Assembly: GCA_965116395.1 (NCBI GenBank) | Contig: OZ220684.1 | Span: 2,232,001-2,296,000, forward strand | Direction of reading: 5' to 3' | Origin: Bin5 sp965116395 | GTDB taxonomy: Bacteria; Chloroflexota; Anaerolineae; Caldilineales; Caldilineaceae | Length of the DNA stretch: 64,000 nucleotides | Part shown: positions 8,476-17,395 of the stretch, piece by piece | Position numbering within the stretch: the stretch's first letter is position 1 | Layout: every line of letters begins with the position of its first letter | Position numbers and translations under genes: made by a program | The notes under the pieces: model-generated | What the model saw: the letters and a program-made list of their open reading frames with translations, nothing else | Told to the model about the DNA's origin: nothing | The model's database searches: none

Positions 8476-9480
8476 ACCCGATGTGTGACTTTCAATGGGC
8501 AACCAGATCGTCCAGATGTAGCGGAGGACGACCGAGTTGGAGGTTCATGAAGACACAGATAGTGTGAGAAAGCAGCTTGCGAATCAGACGGTGCTGGTAG
8601 TGCCACAGGTCATGGGCACGCGTATTGGCGATATGGTAGCGTTCGGTCAGATGTGACCCCACAGTTTCAATCAGCTTGCGCCGTTGCTTACTGAATCTGC
8701 GGAGCGGGGCCCGGAAGGCGCACTTTCATGTTTTTGCGCGGGGGTGTGAGCAGTTCAACCCCTTTCTTCTTGGCCAGTTCTTGTTGGCGAAAATCGTCGG
8801 TGAACCCTTTGTCTGCCAGCAGAACGCCTAGAAAACCGTCAATCAGGTCGTTGAGCAGTTGGAGGTCATGGGGTCGGGTTGGCAGGAGTGCGTAGTGAAC
8901 AATCATGCCCGTGCGTGCAATGCGCAGCCCCATCTTGAAGCCATCGTAGTGCAACTGTTTGGCCGCGCAATAGCCATAGTCGGCATCCGGTTTGAAACAG
9001 CGGTCTCGCTGACTGCGTGTGTAGACACAGACAGGCAAGGGCATTGTATCGATGGTCTGCACAGCATCATAGGCCTGACCACTGACCTGCGTGAGTCGTC
9101 GCTGTATCATCCCCTTGACCTGACACAGATTGGCTGCTTGACGCACGAAGCTGGTTCGGTCCCTGAGTTGCGGAAACCATGCTTAATAATGGGCGACGAA
9201 ATAATCGAAAATCGCTTCATCCTTGTCGAGGCCCAGATACTCGCCACACACCTCAAGCGTGATTACCTCCTCATCGCTGAGCGCCGGCGCAAACCGCGTC
9301 TGCGCAGAGGGCGGTCGGCTACGATCGCTCGATACTGCTCACATACCAGACAGTAGACACTGATGATCAAATGGTCTCGATCCATCGGTTGCTCTCCTCT
9401 CTATGAATAGTTTTTGGCCTATCTCTATTCTAAAGGAAGAGCGCCGATGGATTCTCCCTTCAAAAGTCGCACATTAGGTA
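8476..9480 (-). mobile_element. Decayed IS982-family insertion sequence
   Basis: About 1.0 kb, the usual length for IS982. The terminal inverted repeats are imperfect but clear: ATGTGTGACTTT near 8481-8492 matches the reverse complement of AAAGTCGCACAT near 9463-9474, and both ends begin with ACC. They enclose a broken DDE transposase read on the minus strand. I could not see a convincing target-site duplication. No other copy is present in the window. Confidence 0.75.
8492..9385 (-). pseudogene. IS982-family transposase, inactivated
   Basis: The start ATG at 9385 has GAGGAG upstream, and MDRDHLIISVYCLVCEQY is a typical IS982 N-terminus. Similarity then passes through a frame change near 9290-9310, an in-frame TAA at 9183-9185 (after YFVAHY) and another frame change near 8695. 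It ends with a recognisable C-terminal segment (RRKLIETVGSHLTERYHI) and a stop at 8492. The central part keeps family motifs: TIDTMPLPVCVY with the first catalytic Asp, GYCAAKQLHYDGFKMGL and LLADKGF. Three independent lesions mean the element cannot move by itself. Confidence 0.8.
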
Positions 9481-9629
9481 CAAAACTATAACCCGATACG
9501 TTAGACGAAGGTATTCACTGTCGCTGCCGAATCCTTTTGCGCAGCGTCGGTTTTCCCATTCACCATATTCTGGAGCAACCGATTGGTGTGCAATAGGCGG
9601 CCTATTAGTGAATGCGAAATTGTCTTCTA

Positions 9630-9765
9630 CTACGACCCAAATACGTCATCTACCTCCAACTTGAACCCCTCCAGCGAGGGCGACGTCAGTGTTTCGCCCT
9701 CTCCGAACGTGCCGACGACCTCGTAGCCGTCGTCACCCAGCAGCAGGATGGTGATGGCGTTGGCG
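9630..9765 (-). pseudogene. Uma2-family (DUF820) endonuclease, C-terminal remnant
   Basis: The first 45 or so minus-strand codons directly after the permease stop read GDANAITILLLGDDGYEVVG, then GTFGEGETLTSPSLEGFKL, and end at TAG 9630-9632. This matches the C-terminal strands of Uma2 nucleases (Gly-Tyr-Glu-Val ... SPxLxGFxL). No start codon or catalytic part remains. It abuts the intact permease gene, so a rearrangement joined the two. The stretch 9481-9629 shows nothing I can support. Confidence 0.55.
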
Positions 9766-10617
9766 TCACCCCTTGACCGCGCCGCCGGTCAGGCCGGCGA
9801 CGACGAAGCGCTGGCCCAGGAAATATAGCACGACCGCGGGGATCGCCATGAGCAGAGCGCCGGCGCTCAACTCGCCCCAGCGATAAACATCCAGTTGGAT
9901 GAAGCTGGCCAGCCCGACCGGCATGGTCTGGGCGTTGGCCGTCTCGGTCAGGATGTAGGCATAGAGGAACTCGTTCCAGGCCAGGGTGAAGGCAAAGATG
10001 GCGGCGGCGGCGATGCCGGGCGACGCCAGCGGCAGGACGATCCGCACCCAGGCCCCGACGCGCGTGCAGCCATCGATCATCGCGCACTCTTCCAGTTCGA
10101 CCGGAATGTTGTGGAAGTAGCCGCGCAGCATCCAGACACAGAAGGGAACCGTGAAGCTGGAGTAGACCAGCACCAGGCCCAGTCGGCTGTCTATCAGCTT
10201 GAATCTGGCCATCACAACATAGAGGGGGATAAACAGCAGTACGGGCGGCACAAGGTAGGCGAAGAACACGGCCATTCCCAGACGTTGCCGACCAGGGAAT
10301 TTCAGCCGCGCCAGGGCCAAGCCGGCGAAGACCGCTATCACGACCGACAGGAAGGTTGCGCCCAGCGAGATGGTCAGGCTGTTGAGCGTGAGCCTCTCAA
10401 ACTGGAGAAAGGGTTGGGTGAACAGCCCCTTGTAGCTCATGAGCGTAGGCTCGGTCGTCCAGAAGAGGGGGATGCGCACCGCCAAGTCTTTGGGATGTTT
10501 GAAAGAGGCCAGCGCGATCCAATAGGTTGGGAACAGGACCCAGGTGAGAATGAAGATCATCCAGAGCGCGCCGGCGATCACCTTGAAGCGGCGCTCCCAT
10601 TTCAGTCCAAGCGTCAT
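9766..10617 (-). CDS. ABC sugar transporter permease, MalG type
   Basis: 283 aa with about six membrane helices, the first at ~14-35. The cytoplasmic EAA loop that docks to the ATPase is ECAMIDGCTRVGAWVRIVLP, near residues 178-198. It ends GLTGGAVKG, typical of MalG partners. Its start overlaps the stop of the MalF-type gene by 4 nt (ATGA), so translation is coupled. With 10614-11573 and the binding protein 11684-13087 it forms a CUT1-type carbohydrate importer. No ATPase gene is present in the operon, so it must borrow one encoded elsewhere. Confidence 0.92.
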   Translation of the reverse strand: MTLGLKWERRFKVIAGALWMIFILTWVLFPTYWIALASFKHPKDLAVRIPLFWTTEPTLMSYKGLFTQPFLQFERLTLNSLTISLGATFLSVVIAVFAGLALARLKFPGRQRLGMAVFFAYLVPPVLLFIPLYVVMARFKLIDSRLGLVLVYSSFTVPFCVWMLRGYFHNIPVELEECAMIDGCTRVGAWVRIVLPLASPGIAAAAIFAFTLAWNEFLYAYILTETANAQTMPVGLASFIQLDVYRWGELSAGALLMAIPAVVLYFLGQRFVVAGLTGGAVKG

Positions 10618-11573
10618 GCCTCGGTCTCCTCTCTGGAAGAGATAAAGTGGTTCAACAACAACACGAGAATGACCAAAACGGGAAAGGTCAGCACGGCATA
10701 GACGGCGCCCCTGCTCAGGTTTTTGGAACCGGCCACAAAGGCCTGTTGGTAGGCGGCGATGGGCAGGGTGGTTGTCGCTTCACCGGGTCCGCCCTGGGTC
10801 AGCAGCCAGATGACGGTGAACTGGTTGAAGGTCCAGATGGTGGACAGGGTAACGGCGACCATCAGAACGGGGAAGACAGCCGGCAGCGACACGTAGAGAA
10901 AGCGATGGATGATGCCGGCGCCGTCCACTTTAGCGGCGTCATAGAGATCATCGGGGATCGGCGACAGGCCGGCCAGCAGTGTGATGGCGAAAAATGGAAA
11001 GCCTTGCCAGACGCCGACGATGATCGCCGACGGCATGGCGTATTCGGCCTTTGCCAGCCACAGGATCGGCTTTTCGATCAGATGCGCCTTGATCAGAATG
11101 TAGTTGAGGACGTTGGTTGTGTCGTTGAAAAGAAAGCGCCAGGTGACAACGGCCGTCAGCGGCGGCAGCGCCCAAGGCAGCAGGACGGCCGCGCGCGCCA
11201 GCCCCCGCCCAGGCCAGTTCTCATTCAGCACGAGCGCGGTCGCCATGCCAATACAGACCTTGATGGCGACCGAGACGACCGTGAAATAGATGGTGCGGCC
11301 CAGGGCGTGCCAGAAGTTGCCCTGCGACAGGACCGTGACATAGTTCTCCAGACCGACGAAGGGCATATCCCTGACGGCCAGGAGCTTTGTATGCAGGCTG
11401 ATCCAGATGGCATAGAGGGTCGGGTAGCCGATCAGGCCGATGATGGTGGCCAGCGCGGGGATCATCAGGGCGATGCCCAGAACGGTCTCTGTGGGTAGGC
11501 GCAGGCGCGACTTGGGATCAGTCAGGCCCCGCGTTCCGCCGGGATCAGCGCGCTCTGCGCCTGCTTGCGTCAT
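10614..11573 (-). CDS. ABC sugar transporter permease, MalF type
   Basis: 319 aa. A ~25-residue cytoplasmic N-terminus is followed by six predicted membrane segments. The EAA loop reads DAAKVDGAGIIHRFLYVSLP. It forms the heterodimeric channel with the MalG-type permease downstream, overlapping it by 4 nt, and lies 110 nt after the binding-protein gene. That gap holds a stable stem-loop (11628-11668). Family: MalF/UgpA/LacF type, importing mono- or oligosaccharides. Confidence 0.92.
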   Translation of the reverse strand: MTQAGAERADPGGTRGLTDPKSRLRLPTETVLGIALMIPALATIIGLIGYPTLYAIWISLHTKLLAVRDMPFVGLENYVTVLSQGNFWHALGRTIYFTVVSVAIKVCIGMATALVLNENWPGRGLARAAVLLPWALPPLTAVVTWRFLFNDTTNVLNYILIKAHLIEKPILWLAKAEYAMPSAIIVGVWQGFPFFAITLLAGLSPIPDDLYDAAKVDGAGIIHRFLYVSLPAVFPVLMVAVTLSTIWTFNQFTVIWLLTQGGPGEATTTLPIAAYQQAFVAGSKNLSRGAVYAVLTFPVLVILVLLLNHFISSREETEA

Positions 11574-11627
11574 AGCGTTGTCCTAATCGGTGGCGAGTGG
11601 CCAATAGTCGGACGAGGAGAGAGTGTA

Positions 11628-11668
11628 GAGGAGTGAGGAGGGAGAAAACCTCCCATTCCTCACTCCTC
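11628..11668 (-). terminator. Stem-loop between binding-protein and permease genes
   Basis: GAGGAGTGAGG (11628-11638) pairs with CCTCACTCCTC (11658-11668). Inside it GGGAG pairs with CTCCC around an AAAA loop (11640-11654). There is no T-run. In this position it probably stabilises or attenuates the message, so that binding protein exceeds permease. Confidence 0.55.
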
Positions 11669-11683
11669 ATTTCTCGCAGTTTA

Positions 11684-13087
11684 CTAACCGCCCAGGAAGT
11701 CCTCTCGGGCTTGCGCTACGATATCGTGCGCCTCTTTCATCGCCTCGGCCGCTGACAGACCGTCGAGGATGACGCGTGAGGTGGCCTTGCCGGCCCAGGT
11801 GCCCCACAGGCTGGTCCATGGCGCCGGCGTGGCCGGCCATGACTCGTCGCGCATGATGGGCACCACGTTTTCTACGACCTGCTTATTCCAACGATCTTCC
11901 GAGAAGTAGGGGTCTTCGTACGCGCCCATCAGCGCGGGGAATAGATAGCTCTGGCCCATCTGCATCATCTTGATGTAGATGTCGGGCGACCACAGGTGGC
12001 GCAACACATCCTGGGCCTCATTCGGGAACCGGCTCTCTTTATTGATGCCGAAGGCCTGTCCGGCTTCGGTCTGGGTCTGCGGGCCGACCTCCGGCGTGCG
12101 CTGCGGCCAGGGGGCGACGTAGGTCTTGTCCAGCAGATCCTCGATCGGCGTATCCCCGCGCCGCACGGCGGCCAGGATGCTGCCCGGGTTCATGGCCATG
12201 GCGATCTGACCGGTGAGGTAGCCCTGGTTGTTGCCGCCGCCCTCCCAGTTGACCGCGGCCGGCGGAACGACTTCATGCACGGTGTAGAGGTCGGTGTACC
12301 ATTGCAGGGCTTCGATATTTTCGGGCGAGTCCAGGGTGATGTCGCCCTCTTCGTTAAAGGCTGCGCCGCCGAAGGCCCACATCAGGGGTTGCAGGTGCAT
12401 CAGGTCATCGGGCAGGCCGTAGGCGAATCCCAGACCGTACAGGTTTTCGTCGGCGTTGGTGTAGGCAAGGCCGAACGCCAGCATCTCCTCCAGGTCGCTG
12501 AAGGGCAGGGAGAAGCCGGCCTCCTCGACCAGATCCTCGCGGATGTGCATAAAGGCGGGGGCGAAGCCAATGTCGAGACAATAGCCCACGCCGTCGAGGG
12601 TGAAGTTCCGCTCAGCGGTGGGGTGCCAGCCACCAAGACCTTCGCCCACTTCATCCCAGACCTCCTGAATCGGCAGCATGCGGCCATCGCGCATGAATAT
12701 CTGGGTCGCGATCTGCGGGGAGAAGATGTCGGGCAAGGTGCCGGCCTCGGCCGCGGCGGACAGCTTGGCGGCAAACTCCTGGAAGCTGCCGGGGATGGCC
12801 TGCACGTCGACAGCGAAGCCGATGGCGCGGCCGGCGTTCTGCGCTTCCTCGTTGAGGTGCAGGTTGATGTTCGGGTTGAAGAAGCGGGTGGTCCACATCC
12901 GCAACACCATCTGCTCCGCCGGAACTTCTACAGTGACGGGCTGGGTCGGTTGCGCAGGACAGGCGGCGGTCAGAAGACCTGCGCCGCCGGCTATGGCGGC
13001 GGTGCGCAGGAACTGCCGCCGGCTATGGCCCTTTGGCGCGCTTTTCTGATCATCGTTCATCTCAATCATGGAAACTTTCTCAGCCAT
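11684..13087 (-). CDS. Extracellular sugar-binding lipoprotein of ABC importer
   Basis: 467 aa. The leader has a twin-arginine motif (SRRQFLRTAA at 22-31), a short hydrophobic stretch and a lipobox LTAAC with C43 as the lipidated residue, so it is a Tat-exported lipoprotein held outside the membrane. The mature part is a family-1 solute-binding protein with features such as NINLHLNE and AIPGSFQEFAAKLSAAAEAG near the N-terminus and WNKQVVENVVP near the C-terminus. GGAG precedes the ATG. It is the first gene of the MalF/MalG importer operon and sets its substrate specificity, which cannot be read here. Confidence 0.92.
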   Translation of the reverse strand: MAEKVSMIEMNDDQKSAPKGHSRRQFLRTAAIAGGAGLLTAACPAQPTQPVTVEVPAEQMVLRMWTTRFFNPNINLHLNEEAQNAGRAIGFAVDVQAIPGSFQEFAAKLSAAAEAGTLPDIFSPQIATQIFMRDGRMLPIQEVWDEVGEGLGGWHPTAERNFTLDGVGYCLDIGFAPAFMHIREDLVEEAGFSLPFSDLEEMLAFGLAYTNADENLYGLGFAYGLPDDLMHLQPLMWAFGGAAFNEEGDITLDSPENIEALQWYTDLYTVHEVVPPAAVNWEGGGNNQGYLTGQIAMAMNPGSILAAVRRGDTPIEDLLDKTYVAPWPQRTPEVGPQTQTEAGQAFGINKESRFPNEAQDVLRHLWSPDIYIKMMQMGQSYLFPALMGAYEDPYFSEDRWNKQVVENVVPIMRDESWPATPAPWTSLWGTWAGKATSRVILDGLSAAEAMKEAHDIVAQAREDFLGG

Positions 13088-13229
13088 TTTGCCTTCTCCT
13101 TGCGTTTGGCAGATGTCTTACTCTGCACAGGGATGTTGATCGACTGAATGATTACTCTGACTGTATTGCTGTCATCTACCCTCCTATGTCTTTTTACAAA
13201 GTTGGTCTGCCAAGGGGAGAAGGCGGCGG

Positions 13230-13457
13230 TCAGCCCGCGATCACGACGCCGTCCAGCCGTTCCTGCGCCAGCATCTTGCCCAAGTCAGTATAGGTTCGCG
13301 CCACACCGAAGTGCCGGGCCGCTTTGTCCAGCACATCGGCGCGGACGTCGGCCAGGGCGACGAGGTCGGCGCTTGGGTTGGCCTGCAGCGCGGGAATGTG
13401 GGCGGTCGTGGACCACCATCCGGTTCCGATGACGGCGATTCGGGCTGTGTCGGGCAT
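13230..13457 (-). pseudogene. Truncated duplicate of the Gfo/Idh/MocA dehydrogenase
   Basis: 75 codons whose first 74 residues match residues 1-74 of the protein at 1560-2651 with few changes (for example HFGVARTYTDLG against HFGVERTYTDIH). Nucleotide similarity starts exactly at the ATG and stops abruptly at about 13238, where unrelated DNA and a stop follow. Only the nucleotide-binding half-fold remains, so it is not functional as an enzyme. Same strand as the parent. It marks the edge of a segmental duplication or recombination event next to the sugar-importer operon. The AT-rich stretch 13458-13732 holds nothing I can support. Confidence 0.85.
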
Positions 13458-13732
13458 GATTGTCTCCGGACTGATTATCTGTCTCTACTTTTCGGCAGTG
13501 TCGGTGACCGCGTTTGCGGCTTTTGCCAAATCATTTGGGGCTTTAGCGATTCACAGTCTGCCGTCTAATGAAAAGTAGAGCATTGGAAAAATGGGTAACT
13601 ATAGGTTTTTTGTGGGTAGAAGTACAAAATCTACATAGTTTCTAACAATAACATGGAAAAGCTTGCAGCCATTCTTGTTATGGTAATCTTTGCCTAAATG
13701 AATTTCAACTTATTGGAGCCAACCATAATGCG

Positions 13733-14536
13733 TTAGTAGAGGGCAATTTTCTTCTCTAGGGAGCCGAGTGGCTCACCAATTACCTCCTCGATGTGCTCTG
13801 GAATGTCAGGGTCATCAAAATACGATTTGAGGAAAATGCGCTTTACGCTTGGCAATCCATAGGTGTCTAGAAGAAAAGAGACAAACTGTCCGCCGATCTC
13901 ATAGACAGGCTCCCCTGCGGCCTCTTCGGTCCAAAAGACGTCGTTCTTGCAGAGCCGACGCAGGAATCCGGGTTTGGCCTTGCAGGTATACTCTTGCCAG
14001 AGATTATTCATTGTTTCACGCCCCTTCTCAGCGTCGACTCCCAAAATGTGCTCGAAGTAGACAGCAACGCCTTCGTTCAAAAGAGAAGGTGCCTCCCCCA
14101 CTTGATCAGCCCACTCAAAATGGATGACTTCATGGAGCACTCCCTCAAATACAATTGGGTCATCCCAATCCAATCCACGTGTGACCAAATGTAGGCCCGC
14201 AGAATTAACGGTTCCATAGAACATACGCGGTATATCTAGGCTGGCGAAGTCAGCCTTCGCAAGAAGGTCTGGAGCGTAAAGCCAAGTATTGACCCGGCGC
14301 TGACGTTCCTTATCTTTTATTTCTGAACCAATGTCTAATACCGCACGAACGCGCTGGTGACACTGGTCAGTCATTCTGAGAAGACTTTCCATGCTTTTGG
14401 AACTCGGGTTTGGTAGAGCAACTTCAATGAAGAACAGACTCTCGGCTGTTTCCTCAACCCGCCAGCGATGGGTGTTACGATAACAGCGTAAATCAAGGTT
14501 TCTCAATGCTATTTCTCCGTTATGGCAGCCCCCCAT
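13733..14536 (-). CDS. Zincin metallopeptidase (gluzincin, MA-like)
   Basis: 267 aa. HEVIH at about 135-139 is the zinc motif, and the third ligand is E155 in NEGVAVYFEH, giving the HExxH...E arrangement of MA-clan gluzincins. C-terminal to it, YEIGGQFVSFLLDTYG resembles the helix seen after the active site in this group. No signal peptide or membrane segment is evident, so it is probably cytoplasmic. The start is uncertain; ATGs at codon 49 or 55 are alternatives. The gene and its flanks are poorer in GC than the surroundings and it has no operon partner, consistent with acquisition. The substrate is unknown. Confidence 0.75.
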   Translation of the reverse strand: MGGCHNGEIALRNLDLRCYRNTHRWRVEETAESLFFIEVALPNPSSKSMESLLRMTDQCHQRVRAVLDIGSEIKDKERQRRVNTWLYAPDLLAKADFASLDIPRMFYGTVNSAGLHLVTRGLDWDDPIVFEGVLHEVIHFEWADQVGEAPSLLNEGVAVYFEHILGVDAEKGRETMNNLWQEYTCKAKPGFLRRLCKNDVFWTEEAAGEPVYEIGGQFVSFLLDTYGLPSVKRIFLKSYFDDPDIPEHIEEVIGEPLGSLEKKIALY

Positions 14537-14838
14537 TTACTAGACCGTGAAATGGGAAAAACAAAGTGCATCCACACGGAAACAGTAGGCACAGAGGAGT
14601 GAGCGTAGTCGTGACATCATCACCTGTCAGTTAGATTTATAGTTAAATTGTTTGTTTGCGGGTCAAAATCTACCACAAATTAACAAAGCACTCGACAAGG
14701 GGAAGGATTAGAATTACAGGAGTAATGGAGTGGCCGGGAAATCACCTGTCTGCCAAAAATATAGCTAGACTCTCTGATAGTGCATCGAAATCTATCACAG
14801 TTTATCAAAGGATCGAGCCCGGCGCGAAGCGCATGTCG
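14537..14838. other. Intergenic stretch without recognised features
   Basis: About 300 bp of relatively AT-rich DNA upstream of the metallopeptidase and downstream of rhaM. I see no ORF with protein-like composition, no strong hairpin and no confident promoter. Confidence 0.5.
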
Positions 14839-15186
14839 TCAGCCCTCCCCTCCACCGCCAACCTGCCAGTGGAACACCTCCGGCATCCCATCAGGATAAG
14901 CGTCGTGCGGATCGTAGTCATCTCCGCTCTCGTCCTCCATGATCGGCGCCATGTACTCCTCCCAGCGCACCGACTCGGGGCTCTCCGCCAGGATACGGAC
15001 CGCCTCGGCGTAATTCTCCGCCTCCATGTACAGGAACAGCTGCCGGTCCACCATGAAGATGCTCATGCTGCGCACGCCCGCCTGCTCCAGGTCGGCCAGC
15101 ACAGCAGGCCAGACCTCCCGGTGCCGCCGCCGGTACTCTTCCTCCTCCCCCTCCTTGACGTGCATGACAAAAGCAACCCGTTCCAT
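14839..15186 (-). CDS. rhaM: L-rhamnose mutarotase
   Basis: 115 aa, close to the family's ~104 aa with a short Gly-rich tail. It interconverts alpha- and beta-L-rhamnose pyranose in the cytoplasm. Family features are intact: Y18 and H22 in EEYRRRHREVWP, followed by W26, and the C-terminal RWEEYMAPIM segment. GAGG lies upstream of the ATG. It is last in a minus-strand set with an SDR, an enolase-superfamily dehydratase and a GH106-like hydrolase, which supports release and catabolism of rhamnose (or a close 6-deoxyhexose such as fucose). Confidence 0.88.
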   Translation of the reverse strand: MERVAFVMHVKEGEEEEYRRRHREVWPAVLADLEQAGVRSMSIFMVDRQLFLYMEAENYAEAVRILAESPESVRWEEYMAPIMEDESGDDYDPHDAYPDGMPEVFHWQVGGGGEG

Positions 15187-15256
15187 CGCAGACCTCAGTT
15201 TTCAGTGGTCAGTGGCCAGTGGCCAGTGGTCAGAAACATCAACAGCCAATGCGACT

Positions 15257-16063
15257 TCACACCTCCATGCCGGGCACCGGAATCGTACTCAGCATGCCGC
15301 CGTCGACGTCGAGCGCCGACCCGGTCAGGAAAGCGGCTTCGTCGGAGATGAAGAAGAGCACCGCATTCACGATATCCTGCACGGTCGGGTTGCGTTGCAA
15401 GGGAATGTCGGCGGCCGTGGCCGCCAGGATCTCCTGCGGCTGCATGCCGGTGGCCTCCGTCTTCAAGTCGAGAATCGCCTGTCCCATCCCGGTTCCCGAT
15501 ACGCCGACCGGGCAGACGCAGTTGACCGTAACCTGGCGCGGCGCCAGTTCGCCCGCCAGCACTTTGGTCAGGCCAACAACCCCGAACTTGGCCGCACAGT
15601 AGTGGGCCAACAGCGGGAACCCCACCTTGGCCGCGTCGGAACCGATGTTGACGATGCGGCCGCGGCCGCTGGCGCACAACAAAGGCGCGGCCGCCTGGCA
15701 GCAGAGAAAGGTGCCCTTCAGGTCCACATCGAGCACCCAGTCCCACTCAGCCTCGCTGATCTTCTCCAGCGGGTTGAAGGCGATGACACCGGCCGAGTTG
15801 ACCAGCGTGTCCAGGCCGCCGAAACGTTCCTCGCAGGCCGCCACCGCCGCCGCGGTCGACTTCGGCGACGTCACATCCAACTCAATGGCCAGCAGATTGT
15901 CGCTGCCCAGGCCGCGTTCAGCATCTTGCAGTCGTTCAGGATCGACGTCCCCAATCGCGACCTGCGCGCCGCGTGCCAGCATGGCCTCCGCAATCCCCAG
16001 CCCGAACCCGCTCGCCCCACCGGTGATCAGCGCCCGACGGGCGCCACTCTCAATATCCGACAC
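15257..16063 (-). CDS. Short-chain dehydrogenase, probable deoxy-sugar dehydrogenase
   Basis: 268 aa from GTG 16063 with GGAGG upstream. TGGASGFG, NSAG and HYCAAK (catalytic Tyr/Lys) are present, and GDVD at the end of beta2 indicates NAD preference. In non-phosphorylating rhamnose or fucose pathways an SDR oxidises the sugar to a lactone, or oxidises the 2-keto-3-deoxy acid later; the flanking rhaM and dehydratase genes make either step plausible. The spacer to rhaM is made of CAGTGGTC-like repeats. Confidence 0.85.
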   Translation of the reverse strand: MSDIESGARRALITGGASGFGLGIAEAMLARGAQVAIGDVDPERLQDAERGLGSDNLLAIELDVTSPKSTAAAVAACEERFGGLDTLVNSAGVIAFNPLEKISEAEWDWVLDVDLKGTFLCCQAAAPLLCASGRGRIVNIGSDAAKVGFPLLAHYCAAKFGVVGLTKVLAGELAPRQVTVNCVCPVGVSGTGMGQAILDLKTEATGMQPQEILAATAADIPLQRNPTVQDIVNAVLFFISDEAAFLTGSALDVDGGMLSTIPVPGMEV

Positions 16064-16114
16064 CGTCTTCCCTCCTCCAAGCGCTCAGCACCTTGTATGC
16101 TATCCACTGCCGTC

Positions 16115-17242
16115 TCATTGAAACGAGTATTTGCGCACAATCTCTTCCCGTACGTGGACACCCAGCCCAGGCGCGTCGCGCACGGCCAGATAACCCCCCT
16201 CCTGCACCCAGGGATCGCTGACCAACTCATGCTGCATCGGCGATTCATGCGGCTTGAGGTCCATGCTGACGCCGTGGTCGGAAATGGCCAGCAGATGCAC
16301 ACTGGCCGCGGTATTGAGCGCGCTGCTCCACGTGTGCAGGCTGAACTGCAGATTCTCCACCTCCAGCAGCCGGATCACCTCGCGAGAGCCGGTGATGCCG
16401 TGGCTGCGGCCCGGGTCGATCTGTACCACATCGACGCCGCCGCTGCGGATCAGGCGCCCGTAGCTCTCGACATCCCACTCATCCTCACCGGTCCCGATCG
16501 GCGTCGCCACCGCGGCCCGCAGCCGGGCATGTCCCTCCAGGTCGCGCGGCAGGAGCGGCTGCTCGATCCAGCGCAGCCGGTACGGCTCCAGCTCGCGGAA
16601 GCGCTGGATCGCCGTCGGCACGTCCCACAGATTGCGCGCGCCGGGCGTATCCACGATCAGCTCGCGGTCATCGCCGATCACCTCGCGGATGCGGCGCACG
16701 TACTCGATATCGCGCGCGGCGTCCTGCCCGAAGACCGCGTCCGGATGCATGCCCCACCCCGCCTTGACGTAATGGTAGCCCTGCTCCACCATCCAGCGGA
16801 ACTCGTTCAACGTCCAGTCCAGGTCTTCCATGTCGAAGATGAACGAGGCCATCGCCACCACCTTGTCATGCAGCTTGCCCCCCAATAGCTGGCAGACCGG
16901 CAGCCCCAACGCCTTGCCCTTCAGATCCCACAACGCCATATCGATCGCGCTCACGCTAAAGGCCGCAATCCCTTCGGGGCCGTACCACCAGACATGGGCC
17001 AGCATCTTGTGCCAGGCGCGCTCCACATCACGTGCGTCCTCGCCGATCAGCAGCGGCGCCAGGCCCTGCTCGATGATCAGCTTCGTCGCCAGCGCAGCCT
17101 CGCGAAACTGGGAGATACACTCGCCCCAACCGACCGTACCGTCATCGGCCTCGACCCGCGCCAGGGTGATGTAGCGCTCAATGCCCTTGTAATGGGGTTC
17201 CGGATACGCGAGCGCGAATGCTTGAACTGTGCGAATTTTCAT
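16115..17242 (-). CDS. Mandelate racemase/muconate lactonising enzyme family dehydratase
   Basis: 375 aa, enolase superfamily. An N-terminal capping domain (1-120) is followed by the TIM barrel with K160 (YVKAGWG), metal ligands D198 (VDTPGARN), E227 (WIEQP) and E253 (TGEDEW), D276 and H303 (HTWSS). These fit the sugar-acid dehydratase group, which abstracts the alpha-proton of an aldonate. The second position of the usual KxK motif is Gly162, which is atypical. Beside rhaM and an SDR, L-rhamnonate or L-fuconate dehydratase is the leading hypothesis, not proven. A good ribosome site (AAGGGAAGAG) precedes the ATG. Confidence 0.85.
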   Translation of the reverse strand: MKIRTVQAFALAYPEPHYKGIERYITLARVEADDGTVGWGECISQFREAALATKLIIEQGLAPLLIGEDARDVERAWHKMLAHVWWYGPEGIAAFSVSAIDMALWDLKGKALGLPVCQLLGGKLHDKVVAMASFIFDMEDLDWTLNEFRWMVEQGYHYVKAGWGMHPDAVFGQDAARDIEYVRRIREVIGDDRELIVDTPGARNLWDVPTAIQRFRELEPYRLRWIEQPLLPRDLEGHARLRAAVATPIGTGEDEWDVESYGRLIRSGGVDVVQIDPGRSHGITGSREVIRLLEVENLQFSLHTWSSALNTAASVHLLAISDHGVSMDLKPHESPMQHELVSDPWVQEGGYLAVRDAPGLGVHVREEIVRKYSFQ

Positions 17243-17395
17243 GGCTCTTCCCTTGTGGATTTATCGAGTTTGAGGCTTTAGTCCTCGGCAACAAGGCGCA
17301 AACGTGGAAACGCGGCGTCACCAATAACGGAACCACACAGCCGCAACTGAATCGCAAACCTGTACGGGGGGAGCAAAGACGTTCCTTCTCTCCTC

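Noticed and set aside
15026..16888. Plus-strand open frame of 620 codons
   Set aside because: Antisense shadow of rhaM, the SDR and the dehydratase; extreme Arg/His/Gln content and no recognisable domain.
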